From: Streptomyces sp. NBC_00358
Lineage (GTDB): Bacteria; Actinomycetota; Actinomycetes; Streptomycetales; Streptomycetaceae
DNA: 64,000 bases
Assembly (NCBI RefSeq): GCF_036099295.1
Contig: NZ_CP107976.1
Location: forward strand, 3,348,001 to 3,412,000
Direction of reading: 5' to 3'
Shown here: piece by piece, positions 24,734 through 34,019 of the stretch
Layout: the number at the start of each line of letters is the position of its first letter
How positions within the stretch are numbered: position 1 is the first letter of the stretch
Notes under the pieces: model-generated
Told to the model about the DNA's origin: nothing
Database searches by the model: none
Seen by the model: only the letters and a program-made list of their open reading frames with translations
Program-made: the position numbers and the translations under genes

Positions 24734-25987
24734 TCAGGCGCCGGTGACCGACGCCAGGTAGGCGGCCGTCTTCCCGGGCTCGAAGAAGAAGTTCTCGAAG
24801 TCTGCCGGGTTGTTGAAGCCGTTGGCGAACCGGTCGGCCACGGGCGGGAGTTGGCCCGCCGCGCCGATCAGGTTGAGCACGTGCTCCGGCGGGACGCCCA
24901 GCATCGCGTTGGTCCACTTGGTGACGTGCTGCGCGGTGTCCCAGTAGCGGTCGAACGTGGCCTGCATCCACTCCTCGTCGAAGGGCTTGTCGCCCTGCTC
25001 GACGATCGAGGAGAGGTAGGCGGCGGCGCACTTGGCGGCCGAGTTGGAGCCCTGGCCGGTGATCGGGTCGTTGGCCACGACGACGTCCGCGACACCGAGC
25101 ACCAGGCCACCGCCGGGAAGCCGGCCGATCGGGTTGCGGACGGTGGGGGCGTACCGCCCGGACAACGTGCCGCCCGCGTCGGTCAGTTCGACGTTGGTGG
25201 CGCGCGCGTACTCCCAGGGCGTGAACCGCTCCATGAGCTCCAGGGTCAGCGAGAGGTGCTCGCCGGGGTCCTTGACGCCGTTGAAGACGTCGAGCGGGCC
25301 GCCGGGTATGCCCTCCCAGAAGAGGATGTCCGCGCGGCCCGAGGTGGTGAGGGTCGGCATGATGAACAGTTCACCGACGCCGGGTACCAGGTTGCAGCGG
25401 ACCGCGTCGTAGTCCGGGTGCTCCGGGCGCGGGCCCAGGCCGTGGACGTAGGCCACCGCGAGGGCGCGCTGCGGCTCGGTGTACGGGGAACGGGCGGCGT
25501 CACGGCCGAACATCGAGACGAGTTCGCCCTTGCCCGCCGAGACGAGGACCAGGTCGTACGCGCGGGAGAAGTAGTCGAGGTCGGACACCGCCGCGCCGTG
25601 GATGACCAGTTGGCCGCCGCGCTGCGCGAACGTCTCCATCCAGCCCGCCATCTTGACCCGCTGGTCGACCGACTGCGCGTACCCGTCGAGCTTGCCGACC
25701 CAGTCGATGACGCGCTGCGAGGGCCCCGGGTCGAAGGAACCGGGGGCCGCGACCGAGACGCCGAGCCCTTGGATCTTCGGGGCCTGGGACTCCCAGAAGT
25801 TCACCTGAAGATCGCGCTCGTGCTGGAGCGCCGTGTCGAACATGCACTGCGTCGACATGACCCGGCCGGAACGGATCTCGTCCGCCGTCCGGTTCGACAT
25901 CAGGGTGACCTCGTACCCCTGCGACTGGAGTCCGAGGGCGAGCTGGAGTCCGGACTGGCCGGCTCCGACGACGAGTATCTTCCGCAT
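24734..25987 (-). CDS. StyA-like FAD monooxygenase, at the end of a conservon
   Basis: A 417-residue flavoprotein of the styrene/indole monooxygenase group. The Rossmann motif ILVVGAGQSGLQLALGL is at residues 4-20. Family segments include RVMSTQCMFDTALQHERDL, DLVLVSAGKGELVSMFGRD and GGLVLGVADVVVANDPITGQGSN. Two-component StyA enzymes need a separate flavin reductase (StyB); none is present here. It starts 31 bp after the GTPase gene of the conservon and is probably the last gene of that operon, a slot that in other conservons is filled by a cytochrome P450. Confidence 0.88.
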   Translation of the reverse strand: MRKILVVGAGQSGLQLALGLQSQGYEVTLMSNRTADEIRSGRVMSTQCMFDTALQHERDLQVNFWESQAPKIQGLGVSVAAPGSFDPGPSQRVIDWVGKLDGYAQSVDQRVKMAGWMETFAQRGGQLVIHGAAVSDLDYFSRAYDLVLVSAGKGELVSMFGRDAARSPYTEPQRALAVAYVHGLGPRPEHPDYDAVRCNLVPGVGELFIMPTLTTSGRADILFWEGIPGGPLDVFNGVKDPGEHLSLTLELMERFTPWEYARATNVELTDAGGTLSGRYAPTVRNPIGRLPGGGLVLGVADVVVANDPITGQGSNSAAKCAAAYLSSIVEQGDKPFDEEWMQATFDRYWDTAQHVTKWTNAMLGVPPEHVLNLIGAAGQLPPVADRFANGFNNPADFENFFFEPGKTAAYLASVTGA

Positions 25988-26018
25988 GCGGGTTGCTTCT
26001 CCTAGGACTCAGGCGTCC

Positions 26019-26657
26019 CTATTCGGGGCTGACTTCGAGCGCGTGGCCCACCAGAGCGAGCAGGGTCTCGACGACCGAGATCCGGCGGCGCGCGTCCATG
26101 ATCATGACAGGTATGTGTGAAGGCACCGTGAGTGCTTCGCGCACATCGTCGGGCTCGAACTCGTCGCTGCCGTCGAAGTGGTTGACGGCGACGATGTACG
26201 GAAGTCCGCAGCTCTCGAAGTAGTCGAGCGCCGGGAAGCAGTCCGAGAGACGGCGGGTGTCGGCGAGGACCACCGCGCCGATCGCGCCACGCACCAGGTC
26301 GTCCCACATGAACCAGAACCGCTGCTGGCCCGGCGTACCGAAGAGGTAGAGCACCAGGTCGTCGTCGAGCGTGATGCGGCCGAAGTCCATGGCCACGGTC
26401 GTGGTCAGTTTCTCCGGCGTGGCCGTGAGGTCGTCGGTGTCCTCACTGGCCCGGGTCATCAACGCCTCCGTCTGGAGAGGCGTGATCTCCGAGACGGACG
26501 TGACGAGGGTGGTCTTGCCGACGCCGAAGCCGCCCGCCACCACGATCTTCGTGGCGATCGGCGCGCGCGTGCGGTCCGTCTGCCAGGCCTGCAGATTCTC
26601 CTCATCGTCGAGGAGGGGGGCGACGCCAGGTTCGGCGTCAGAGACGACGGAGTCCAC
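26019..26657 (-). CDS. cvnD: Conservon small GTPase (CvnD)
   Basis: A 212-residue Ras-like/MglA-like GTPase. The P-loop is VVAGGFGVGKTTLVTSVSE near residue 40, the switch region LYLFGTPGQQRFWFMWDDL, and the base-recognition motif AVNHFDG. It belongs to the conservon cassette (HK-like, roadblock, DUF742, GTPase), which controls development and antibiotic production in Streptomyces. Its start overlaps the end of cvnC by 20 bp. Confidence 0.95.
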   Translation of the reverse strand: MDSVVSDAEPGVAPLLDDEENLQAWQTDRTRAPIATKIVVAGGFGVGKTTLVTSVSEITPLQTEALMTRASEDTDDLTATPEKLTTTVAMDFGRITLDDDLVLYLFGTPGQQRFWFMWDDLVRGAIGAVVLADTRRLSDCFPALDYFESCGLPYIVAVNHFDGSDEFEPDDVREALTVPSHIPVMIMDARRRISVVETLLALVGHALEVSPE

Positions 26658-27048
26658 TCAGCACCCTTTCCAGCAGAGCGCGGTCCGGCTGTCCCGGGCC
26701 GTGACCTGTTCCGTACACACGGATCTTTCCCTGGTCCGCCAGGTCGCTCAAGAGCACTCGGACCACTCCGAGCGGCATCCTGAGAAGAGCGGCGATCTCG
26801 GCCACCGTACGCATCCGGCGGCAGAGCTCGACGATGGCCCGCATCTCGGGCATGACCCGAGTCGTCAACGAGCTGTTGGTCAGCTCCTTGCGCGCCTCGG
26901 GGGCCTCCAGCGCGGCCACGAAGGTCTCCACCAGCAGGACGTGGCCGAAGCGCGTACGTCCGCCGGTGAGCGAGTAGGGGCGTACGCGGGCGGGCTTGCG
27001 GCCGCCGCCGCGGACCGGGAGCTTCTGAACGCCGTTCGACACGGTCAT
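26638..27048 (-). CDS. cvnC: Conservon DUF742 protein (CvnC)
   Basis: A 136-residue DUF742 protein, with VRPYSLTGGRTRFG near the start, a winged-helix-like centre (RTVAEIAALLRMPLGVVRVL) and LSDLADQGKIRVY. It overlaps cvnB at its start and cvnD at its end, so the conservon is tightly coupled. It is thought to act with the GTPase in a membrane-associated complex. Confidence 0.95.
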   Translation of the reverse strand: MTVSNGVQKLPVRGGGRKPARVRPYSLTGGRTRFGHVLLVETFVAALEAPEARKELTNSSLTTRVMPEMRAIVELCRRMRTVAEIAALLRMPLGVVRVLLSDLADQGKIRVYGTGHGPGQPDRALLERVLSGLRRL

Positions 27049-27548
27049 CAGGCACTCCCGTGAGCGTCGGCCTCAAGCGATTTCCGTAGCTCGATGCGCA
27101 GTTCGGGGGTCAGGACATGTCCTGCCCGGCCGACGAAGAGCGCCATGTGGTACGCCACCACGCTCATGTCGCAGTCCGGGGAGCCGTGGACTCCGAGCAG
27201 CGAACCGTCGCTGATCGCCATGACGAAGACGCTGCCCTCGTCCATCGCGACCATGGTCTGCTTGACGCCGCCGCCGTCCATCAGCTTGGCGGCACCGATG
27301 GTGAGGCTGCCGATGCCGGAGACGATGGTGGCGAGGTCCGCCGCGGAGCCCTTGGGGCCGGTGCGCTTGGTGCTGTCCGCCGTCCTCGCCTCGGCGTTGC
27401 GGCCGGGGTCCGAGGAGAGCAGCAGCAGGCCGTCGGAGGAGACGACCGCGACCGACAGGAGGCCCGGCACCTCCTCGACGAGATTGGTCAACAGCCAGTG
27501 CAGGTTACGTGCTTCGCTGCTCAGGCCGAAGGTACTGGTCGCGGTCAA
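27048..27548 (-). CDS. cvnB: Conservon roadblock/LC7 protein (CvnB)
   Basis: A 166-residue roadblock/LC7-fold protein (NLHWLLTNLVEEVPGLLS, AVVSSDGLLLLSSD, ADLATIVSGIGSL). It is a probable GTPase-activating partner for CvnD, by analogy to MglB. It starts at TTG 27548, preceded by GAGGAGG inside the end of cvnA. A 25-residue charged insert (NAEARTADSTKRTGPKG) follows the first strand. Confidence 0.93.
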   Translation of the reverse strand: MTATSTFGLSSEARNLHWLLTNLVEEVPGLLSVAVVSSDGLLLLSSDPGRNAEARTADSTKRTGPKGSAADLATIVSGIGSLTIGAAKLMDGGGVKQTMVAMDEGSVFVMAISDGSLLGVHGSPDCDMSVVAYHMALFVGRAGHVLTPELRIELRKSLEADAHGSA

Positions 27549-30500
27549 CTGCTTGCCTCCTCGACTGTGCCCCCCGATGCTTCCACGTCCTGTGCGTCGA
27601 TCTGGTGCGCGGTGGGCGCGGGTCCTGCGGGCGCGTGTGCGGGTGCGGGTACGGTCGGCGCGGGTGCCGACGGGGACTGTCCGCCGTCGGGCGCGGGGGT
27701 CTCCGCCGTCCGGTCGGCGATCTCGGCCTCCACGTCCCGGCGGCCCTCGACCGCTCCCCGGTGGAACCCACCGAGCCTGCGGCGCAGGGCATCGGCGTCC
27801 ACGCCGCCCACGCGGGGCCGCGGGGCGGCGGCGGGGGCGGAGATCTTCGGCGTCCGCTTGGGCAGACCCTTGTCGGTGACCCGAGCATGCTCATCGGGCA
27901 CCCGCTCATGGCTGTCGGGCCCGATGGCGTAGGGGTCGGGGGCGTGGGAGTGGGAGGTCTGGGGGTGGGGGTGGGGGTGGGCGGCCTGGGTGTCGTCCGG
28001 ACCTGCGGGCAGGTCGGTACCGCTCCCCGCGGCCGGATCGGCCACGACCCCAGCAGGCTCACCGGCGCCAGTCCCAGCCTCTGCGGGCCAGTCATCGACA
28101 CTCCCAGCGGGCTCACCAGTCCCAGCCCCGGCGGGCCAGTCGTCGGCACTCCCAGCGGGCTCGCCGGTCCCAGCCCCTGCGGGCTCCTCGGTACCTACGG
28201 GCCAGTCGTCGGCACTCCCGGCGCGCTCGCCGGTCCCAGTCCCTACGGGCCGGTCGTCGACACTCCCAGCGGGCTCGCCAGTACCAGCCCCTGCGGGCCA
28301 GTCGTCGGCACTCCCGGCGCGCTCGCCGGTCCCAGCCCCTGCGGGCCAGTCATCGACACTCCCAGCGGGCTGGTCCGTCGTCGGCGCGGGCTCGGTGGCC
28401 CGCGCCGGCTCCGCGGCCGGTGTGCCGGGGCTGGAAGCCGCCTCGGCCGCGCCGCCGGAAGTCGTTCCGGCTGCGCCGGGTGCGGTGGCCGTTCCCGTGG
28501 AAGCGGGCACAGCCGTCGTCGCCGTGGAACCGGACGCCGCCTCGGCGTGGTCCGACGTGGGGGCCGCCGGTGCGAAGGCGTCCGGTGCGGGGGCGTCCGG
28601 AGCGAGCTCCGGAAGCAACAGCTCCATCGTCGTCTCGGACAGGCGTTCCGGTTCCGGCTCGGTGGCCGGTTCGGCCTCGCGGGGGGCCGGGATGACCGGG
28701 CTCTGCTCGGACGCCACCCGCGGGTCGGGAGCGGCGTCCCGTACGGCCGCCTGGGCCGCCGCGATCAGCGGGTCCTCGTCACCGGCCGAGGCCGACACGG
28801 AGGCCCTGAGGAGCGAACGGCCGCGCAGGACGTTGGAGTTGGCCTCGGCGTCGGCACCGGGCAGGGCCACCGCCGGGGCGCCGCCGACCACCCGGGTGGC
28901 GGCGGGAACGGTGGACGAGGGGGCGGCGGCGAGCAGCGCCTTCGGGAGGACGACCACGGCGGCCACCCCGCCCTGCTTCTGCTCGCGCAGCTTCACCCGT
29001 GCGCCGTGCCGGTGGGCGAGCCGGGCCACCACGTACAGGCCGAGCCCGAGTCCCTCGCCGCTCTCCTGGTCGTACGTGTCCTCGGGGTCGAACTCGGAGA
29101 GGCGGACGTTGAGATGGCGCATCCGCTCGTCGGTCATGCCGATGCCCTCGTCCTGCACGGAGAGCATCACGTCGCCGCTCTCCAGGAGCCAGCCGGAGAC
29201 CTCGACGGGCACGTCGGGCGGCGAGAACGAGGTGGCGTTCTCCAGGAGTTCGGCGACCAGGTGGCTGAGGTCGTCGGCGGCGAACCCGGCGATGTGCGCG
29301 TGCGGGGGCAGCGCGGCGATGCGCACCCGCTCGTACCGCTCGATCTCGCTGACCGAAGCCCGTACGACATCGACGAGCGGGACCGGGCCCGCGTGGTGCT
29401 GGACGTGCTCGGCGCCCGCGAGGACGAGCAGGTTCTCGCTGTGCCGCCGCATGACGGTGGCGAAGTGGTCGAGCTTGAAGAGGGTGGAGAGGCGGTCTGG
29501 GTCCTGCTCCCGCTCCTCCAGTCCCTCGATGACGCCGAGCTGGCGCTCGACGAGGCCGAGGGTGCGCAGCGCGAGGTTGACGAAGGTGCTGTGGATGGTG
29601 CCGCGCACCTGCTCCAGGAGGGCGGCGGACTCGGCGAGTTCGCCGCGCAGCTTGTCGCGCTCATCGGCCATGAGCTGACGCTGGCCGATGAGGTGCTTGC
29701 GGTCGCCTTCGAGGGTGCCGAGCCGCTCGTGCAGCGTGGCGGCGTGCGCGTGCAGTGCGTTGACGGAGCGGACGACCTGGGCGAACTCGTCGTTGCGGCC
29801 GGTGAACTTGACCGGTTCCTGGGAGCCCGGGTCGGCGGCGAGCCGGGCCGAGCCGATGCGCAGGACGGCGAGCGGCCGGGTGAGGGAGCGGGCCATGGCC
29901 ATCGTCATGCCGGCCGCGACGAGCATCAGGACGCCGAGGAGGGTGACGCGGAGCTCCAGGGCGGTGACGTCGTCGTCCCGCAGCTTCTCGATGTCCTTGG
30001 TGCGGTGGTCGTTGAGGGACGCCTCGGCGCCGCGCATCAGGTCGATGCGGGCGGACAGGGCGGCGTCCAGCTTCTTGGTGCTGGTGCCGAGCGCCGAGTC
30101 GGAGAGCTTCGGCTGCCCGGTCAGGTTCGCCAGGTACCGGTCGGCGGAGCCGACGTCGGGGCCGGTGACCGTGGAGTCGTAGACCGAGACGGCCTGATCG
30201 GGCGCGGTCTCGCGGAAGTCGGCGAGAACCGCGTCGGAGCGGACGCGGGCCTGCTGGGCGGCGGCGCTCAGCGCGTCGCGCTGCTTGATGTCGGCGTCCG
30301 ACGAGGTGCTCGTGGTGGTCGACAGGCCGGTGACGGGGTTGTAGACCGTCTGGGTGGTGCGCGGGATGGCGAGGGCCGCGAGGAGCAGTCCGCGGGCGGC
30401 CTCGGACTGCTGGACGGCGGTGTCCAGCTCGGCGAGGGCGTGCGCGCCGGAGCCCGCGCGCGGCGGCATCCGGTCGGCCAGGTCCTCGGCGAGGGCGTGG

Positions 30501-31027
30501 AGTTCGGTGATGGCCTCGGAGTACGACCGGTGCGCCGCGAGAGCGGTGCTCTTGCCGGTGAGCGCCGCTCGCCGCAGAGCGGCGATGCCGTCCAGGTCCT
30601 TGAGCAGCGCGGCGGGGGCGTTCCCGTCCGCGCGCAGCTCGTCGACCTGCCGGTCGACCAGGGCGCTGCGCTGCTCGGAGGGGGCCTTGGCCTTGGGCCG
30701 GCCGGCGGCGACGTACGCGGTGACGTCGTCGCGTTCGTCGGCCAGCGAGTGCGCGAGGGTCAGCGCCTGCTGGGTCCGCTGGGCGAGCGTCACCAGGTTC
30801 TGGGAGTCGTTCAGTTGTTGCGAGGCGGACAGCACCGTGGGCGCGCCGGCTCCGGCGATGGCGGCCGCGACGACCGCCACGGCCACGATCAGCCGGTTGC
30901 GTACGTGGGCGGTCCTGCCCCGGCCTGTGGAGTCGGTGGCGTCGCCGACGGCGCCACCCTCTGTGGTGTTGGAGGCCGTCTTCTTGCCTGTGCGCCTCGG
31001 CCGCGTCTTCTGCACCGGTGCTCGCAT
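27545..31027 (-). CDS. cvnA: Conservon sensor kinase-like protein (CvnA), long repeat tail
   Basis: A 1160-residue membrane protein. TM1 is near residues 44-66, followed by a helical extracytoplasmic nitrate/nitrite-sensor-like domain of about 290 residues. TM2 is near 365, then come a HAMP domain and an HK-like core with the N-box VAELLENATSFSPP (near 590) and the G-box GEGLGLGLYVVARL. No normal H-box phospho-His motif is obvious, as in other CvnA proteins. From about residue 700 the tail is Ala/Pro/Gly/Glu-rich, with six copies of a 16-residue unit (DDWPAGAGTGEPAGSV). ATG 31027 follows CAGGA. Confidence 0.92.
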   Translation of the reverse strand: MRAPVQKTRPRRTGKKTASNTTEGGAVGDATDSTGRGRTAHVRNRLIVAVAVVAAAIAGAGAPTVLSASQQLNDSQNLVTLAQRTQQALTLAHSLADERDDVTAYVAAGRPKAKAPSEQRSALVDRQVDELRADGNAPAALLKDLDGIAALRRAALTGKSTALAAHRSYSEAITELHALAEDLADRMPPRAGSGAHALAELDTAVQQSEAARGLLLAALAIPRTTQTVYNPVTGLSTTTSTSSDADIKQRDALSAAAQQARVRSDAVLADFRETAPDQAVSVYDSTVTGPDVGSADRYLANLTGQPKLSDSALGTSTKKLDAALSARIDLMRGAEASLNDHRTKDIEKLRDDDVTALELRVTLLGVLMLVAAGMTMAMARSLTRPLAVLRIGSARLAADPGSQEPVKFTGRNDEFAQVVRSVNALHAHAATLHERLGTLEGDRKHLIGQRQLMADERDKLRGELAESAALLEQVRGTIHSTFVNLALRTLGLVERQLGVIEGLEEREQDPDRLSTLFKLDHFATVMRRHSENLLVLAGAEHVQHHAGPVPLVDVVRASVSEIERYERVRIAALPPHAHIAGFAADDLSHLVAELLENATSFSPPDVPVEVSGWLLESGDVMLSVQDEGIGMTDERMRHLNVRLSEFDPEDTYDQESGEGLGLGLYVVARLAHRHGARVKLREQKQGGVAAVVVLPKALLAAAPSSTVPAATRVVGGAPAVALPGADAEANSNVLRGRSLLRASVSASAGDEDPLIAAAQAAVRDAAPDPRVASEQSPVIPAPREAEPATEPEPERLSETTMELLLPELAPDAPAPDAFAPAAPTSDHAEAASGSTATTAVPASTGTATAPGAAGTTSGGAAEAASSPGTPAAEPARATEPAPTTDQPAGSVDDWPAGAGTGERAGSADDWPAGAGTGEPAGSVDDRPVGTGTGERAGSADDWPVGTEEPAGAGTGEPAGSADDWPAGAGTGEPAGSVDDWPAEAGTGAGEPAGVVADPAAGSGTDLPAGPDDTQAAHPHPHPQTSHSHAPDPYAIGPDSHERVPDEHARVTDKGLPKRTPKISAPAAAPRPRVGGVDADALRRRLGGFHRGAVEGRRDVEAEIADRTAETPAPDGGQSPSAPAPTVPAPAHAPAGPAPTAHQIDAQDVEASGGTVEEASS
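28045..28375 (-). repeat. 48-bp tandem repeats inside cvnA
   Basis: About six units encode DDWPAGAGTGEPAGSV and close variants; one unit carries a 6-residue insertion and one has R for W. The units are highly similar at DNA level, which suggests recent expansion by slippage or recombination. Confidence 0.9.
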
Positions 31028-31383
31028 TCCTGACTCGTGTACCCATTTGGGGCCCGGGTGACGTCCCGTCAATCGCGGCGTCCGCCCGGTACGGCTCCCG
31101 ACCCTCCCAGTGCCGGTGGGCAGTGGTCCCGCATCATCTGACCCGCCACCCGAAGGAGTGAACATCGGAGGGGAGTTGGCGGGCAAGTCCCGGCGCGCTC
31201 GCGACGGGCCCTCGCGGCGGGCCGGTTGGACGTCGGGGACGCGCTTTGGCAGTATTCGCCGCCACGCGTTGCCGGAGTCGATCATTCCATGCCAAACCCG
31301 GCGGCTGAGCTGCCGGTCCGCGCGTCGAGCGATCTCCGCCGGCCTTTCGCGGGCCCTGTGAAGGGCTCGTGCAGACTGGCGGA
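31028..31383. promoter_or_regulatory. Divergent promoter region of cvnA and the PP2C gene
   Basis: A 356-bp intergenic region without a gene. It must carry the promoter of the conservon operon (reverse) and of the phosphatase gene (forward). No clear -35/-10 pair or operator could be fixed by eye. Confidence 0.4.
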
Positions 31384-32172
31384 ATGCGCACTGAACTCGT
31401 CTCGGAGCCCGGAGACCCGGGCCATCCCAATGAGGACTTCGCATCGGTCGGACTACCCGCTTCAGGACAGGGCGGTTCACTGGTCGTGCTCGACGGGGTG
31501 ACACCTCCCAAGGGCGACTACGGCTGCCGGCATCCGGTCTCCTGGTTCTCCGCGCGACTGGGCGGAGCGCTGACCGAACTGTCCGTTTCGCAGGGGGATT
31601 TACCTCTGGCCGATGTCCTGTCGCACGCGATTCGCCGCGTCGCGGCGGCACACGCCGACACCTGTGACCTTTCTCACCCGCGTACGCCCCAGGCGACCGT
31701 GGTCCTCGCCCGGTGGTCCGCGTCCGAGGTCGAGTACCTGGTCCTCTCGGACTCCGTCCTACTGGTGGAATCCCCCGCCGGCGAGGTCGGGGCCCTGCTG
31801 GACGACCGCCTCTCCCGTCTCCCCCGCGGCTCGCTCGCCACCGACGCGGTCGTCGACAGCACGGTCCGCAACAAGGCGGGCGGCTTCTTCACCGCAGCCG
31901 CGGACCCCTCGGTGGCCTCGCGCGCGGTGACGGGCACGCTCCCCCGTTCCTCCGTCCGCGCGCTGGCGGCCCTCACGGACGGCGCCGCCCGGTGGGTGGA
32001 GAGGTTCCACGCGGGCGACTGGGCCGGGCTGCTCGCGCTCGTGCGCGAGGAGGGCTCCGCCGCGCTCGTCGAGCGCGTACGGGCACTGGAGCGGGCGGAC
32101 GCGCTGGAGCCGTCGCGCCCGCGGCGGGGCAAGACGCACGACGACGCGACGGTGGTGTTCGCGGAGCTCTGA
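31384..32172 (+). CDS. PP2C-like phosphatase with a TTA codon
   Basis: A 262-residue protein with PP2C features: GHPNEDFASVGLP, LVVLDGVTPPKGDYGC, LSDSVLLVE, ALAALTDGAARWV and GKTHDDATVVF. The Asp residues in NEDF, LDGV, TDGA and DDAT are metal ligands of the family. It is probably a serine/threonine protein phosphatase. An in-frame TTA codon at 31600-31602 (codon 73) makes translation depend on the bldA tRNA in Streptomyces, so it is likely a late-growth gene. It is divergent from the conservon. Confidence 0.85.
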   Translation: MRTELVSEPGDPGHPNEDFASVGLPASGQGGSLVVLDGVTPPKGDYGCRHPVSWFSARLGGALTELSVSQGDLPLADVLSHAIRRVAAAHADTCDLSHPRTPQATVVLARWSASEVEYLVLSDSVLLVESPAGEVGALLDDRLSRLPRGSLATDAVVDSTVRNKAGGFFTAAADPSVASRAVTGTLPRSSVRALAALTDGAARWVERFHAGDWAGLLALVREEGSAALVERVRALERADALEPSRPRRGKTHDDATVVFAEL

Positions 32173-32253
32173 GGAGAGACGGACGACGGAGGAGGGGCGG
32201 ACGCCGGAGGGATGCGGACGCCAGAAGGGACGCGGACGGCCGCCGGGCGGGCG

Positions 32254-32772
32254 TTACTTCTCCATGCCGCGGTTCAACTGATGGAGCAGCCTGGCGAGTT
32301 CGGCGACCTCGTCCTGGTCCCAGTGGGCGAGTTGGCGGACGTAGCGGGCGCGGCGGGCCTCCCGGACGCTGCTGACGCGGCCGCGGCCCTCGTCGGTGAG
32401 GTGGACGAGCCAGGCACGGCCGTCGGCGGGATCGGGTTCGCGCGCGACCAGGCCCAACTCCTCCAGGGCGCGCAACTGCCGGGACATCGTGGCCTTGCCG
32501 ACGCCGATGTAGGCGGCCAGCTCGGTGGCGCGCTGGCGGCCGCACTCCTCCAGACGGACGAGGAGTCCGTACGCGGCGGACTCCAGGTCCGGATGGACCT
32601 CGCGGGCCATCTCCCCCTGACTGGCCCGGGCGCGGCGCAGGAACACGGTCAACTCGCGCTCCAGGGAGAGGAACTCGCGTTCCACTCCGCCCCGCGTCGC
32701 GGGGCGGTCCACACCATTTCCCGACACGTCGGATGCGACCGGACGTCCGCCGTCGTTTCCGTCCTCGTGCAC
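32254..32772 (-). CDS. MarR family transcriptional regulator
   Basis: A 172-residue winged-helix regulator: LESAAYGLLVRLEECGRQRATELAAYI, GVGKATMSRQLRALEELGLV and DPADGRAWLVHLTDEGRG (the wing). The start is taken at GTG 32772, with GGGGTG 5 bp upstream. It converges with the phosphatase gene, separated by repetitive GGACGCCGGAGGG sequence. The region right of 32772 is divergent to the lysozyme gene, so it may regulate itself and that gene. Confidence 0.9.
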   Translation of the reverse strand: MHEDGNDGGRPVASDVSGNGVDRPATRGGVEREFLSLERELTVFLRRARASQGEMAREVHPDLESAAYGLLVRLEECGRQRATELAAYIGVGKATMSRQLRALEELGLVAREPDPADGRAWLVHLTDEGRGRVSSVREARRARYVRQLAHWDQDEVAELARLLHQLNRGMEK

Positions 32773-33070
32773 GTCAGCACCCCTGACTCGGTTTCCCGAT
32801 CCTGAAAGTTTCTGCCAGAACCCGCCGTTGCCGCAGCTCCGCCAGTATTTCGCAGGCGTAGACCAACGGCAGCCTCCGGCCCCCCTTCCCACGTCGTCGT
32901 CTACGTGCGTAGCTTCTTTATCAGACACTTATTTGCTGGCATGCGCACGCCACCCCAGGTCAAGGACGACCTGATCCCCCCTTCGGCACGCGTGCCCGCG
33001 TTCTCCCCCCACCGAGCTCCATCGGGCTCCCCCGGGCCCCGGAGCTCCATCGCCCTTCGGAGGCACGCAC

Positions 33071-33889
33071 ATGCCCGTGCACAGATCCGGAACGGCCCAC
33101 CGCCTGCGAGCGCTCGCGGTAGGAACCCTGCTCGCCGCCTTCTCCCTCCTCTCCTCCCTCCCCTCCTCCGCCGCCGACACCCCCGCCCGGGGCTCCGCCC
33201 GGATGGGCATGGGGGTCCTCGCCCACGACGGCCAGGACGGCACGCCGTCCACCGGTGACGCCACCCAGACCGAAGGCGTGGACGTCGCCGGCTACCAGGG
33301 CAACGTCGCCTGGTCGACGCTGTGGAGCAGCGGGGTCAGATGGGCCTACACCAAGGCGACCGAGGGGACGTACTACACGAACCCGTACTTCGCCCAGCAG
33401 TACAACGGCGCGTACAACGTCGGCATGATCCGCGGCTCGTACCACTTCGCGACCCCGGACACCACGACCGGCGCCACCCAGGCCAACTACTTCGTGGACC
33501 ACGGCGGCGGCTGGTCGGGCGACGGCAAGACGCTGCCCGGCACCCTCGACATCGAGTGGAACCCGTACGGAGCCGCCTGCTACGGCAAGACACAGAGCGC
33601 GATGGTCAGCTGGATCAGCAGCTTCCTCACCCAGTACAGGGCCCGTACCGGTCGTGACGCGGTGATCTACACGGCCGCAAGCTGGTGGACCCAGTGCACG
33701 GGCGACTACAGCGGTTTCGCCTCCGCCAACCCGCTGTGGATCGCGCGCTACGCCTCCGATCCCGGGACGCTCCCGGCCGGCTGGGGGTACTACACGATCT
33801 GGCAGTACACGTCGTCCGGTCCGACGGTCGGGGACCACGACAAGTTCAACGGCGCCCTGGACCGCGTCAAGGCGCTCGCCACCGGCTGA
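33071..33889 (+). CDS. Secreted GH25 lysozyme
   Basis: A 272-residue exported muramidase. The signal peptide runs to about residue 34 (SSLPSSAADTP). The GH25 domain starts EGVDVAGYQGNVAW, continues with WAYTKATEGTYYTNPYF, and carries the catalytic Asp/Glu pair in TLDIEWNP near residue 160. It ends with WQYTSSGPTVGDHDKFNG. It hydrolyses the glycan backbone of peptidoglycan (Chalaropsis type). GGAGGC lies upstream of ATG 33071. It is followed by two hairpins. Confidence 0.95.
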   Translation: MPVHRSGTAHRLRALAVGTLLAAFSLLSSLPSSAADTPARGSARMGMGVLAHDGQDGTPSTGDATQTEGVDVAGYQGNVAWSTLWSSGVRWAYTKATEGTYYTNPYFAQQYNGAYNVGMIRGSYHFATPDTTTGATQANYFVDHGGGWSGDGKTLPGTLDIEWNPYGAACYGKTQSAMVSWISSFLTQYRARTGRDAVIYTAASWWTQCTGDYSGFASANPLWIARYASDPGTLPAGWGYYTIWQYTSSGPTVGDHDKFNGALDRVKALATG

Positions 33890-33903
33890 GGTCCGGCACC
33901 TCG

Positions 33904-33929
33904 CTGCCGTACGCGATGCCGTACGGCAG
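33904..33929 (+). terminator. Hairpin after the lysozyme gene
   Basis: CTGCCGTAC pairs with GTACGGCAG around an 8-nt loop, 15 bp after the stop. Confidence 0.65.
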
Positions 33930-33966
33930 TGACGTACCGCGCTGACGTGCACAACTGTCGTACGGC

Positions 33967-34002
33967 GAAGGCCCGGGCCTCCCTCACGGGACCCGGGCCT
34001 TC
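33967..34002. terminator. Bidirectional terminator
   Basis: GAAGGCCCGGG pairs with CCCGGGCCTTC between the convergent lysozyme and lon genes; it ends in CTTCC/GGAAG. Confidence 0.85.
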
Positions 34003-34019
34003 CCTTCCGGCAACCTCCG

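Noticed and set aside
24734..25987. Complete two-component styrene monooxygenase
   Set aside because: No flavin reductase gene is adjacent.
28045..28375. CRISPR array
   Set aside because: Units are head-to-tail coding repeats in frame with cvnA, without unique spacers.
27509..31033. 1174-codon forward frame
   Set aside because: Antisense of cvnA, whose domains are clear.
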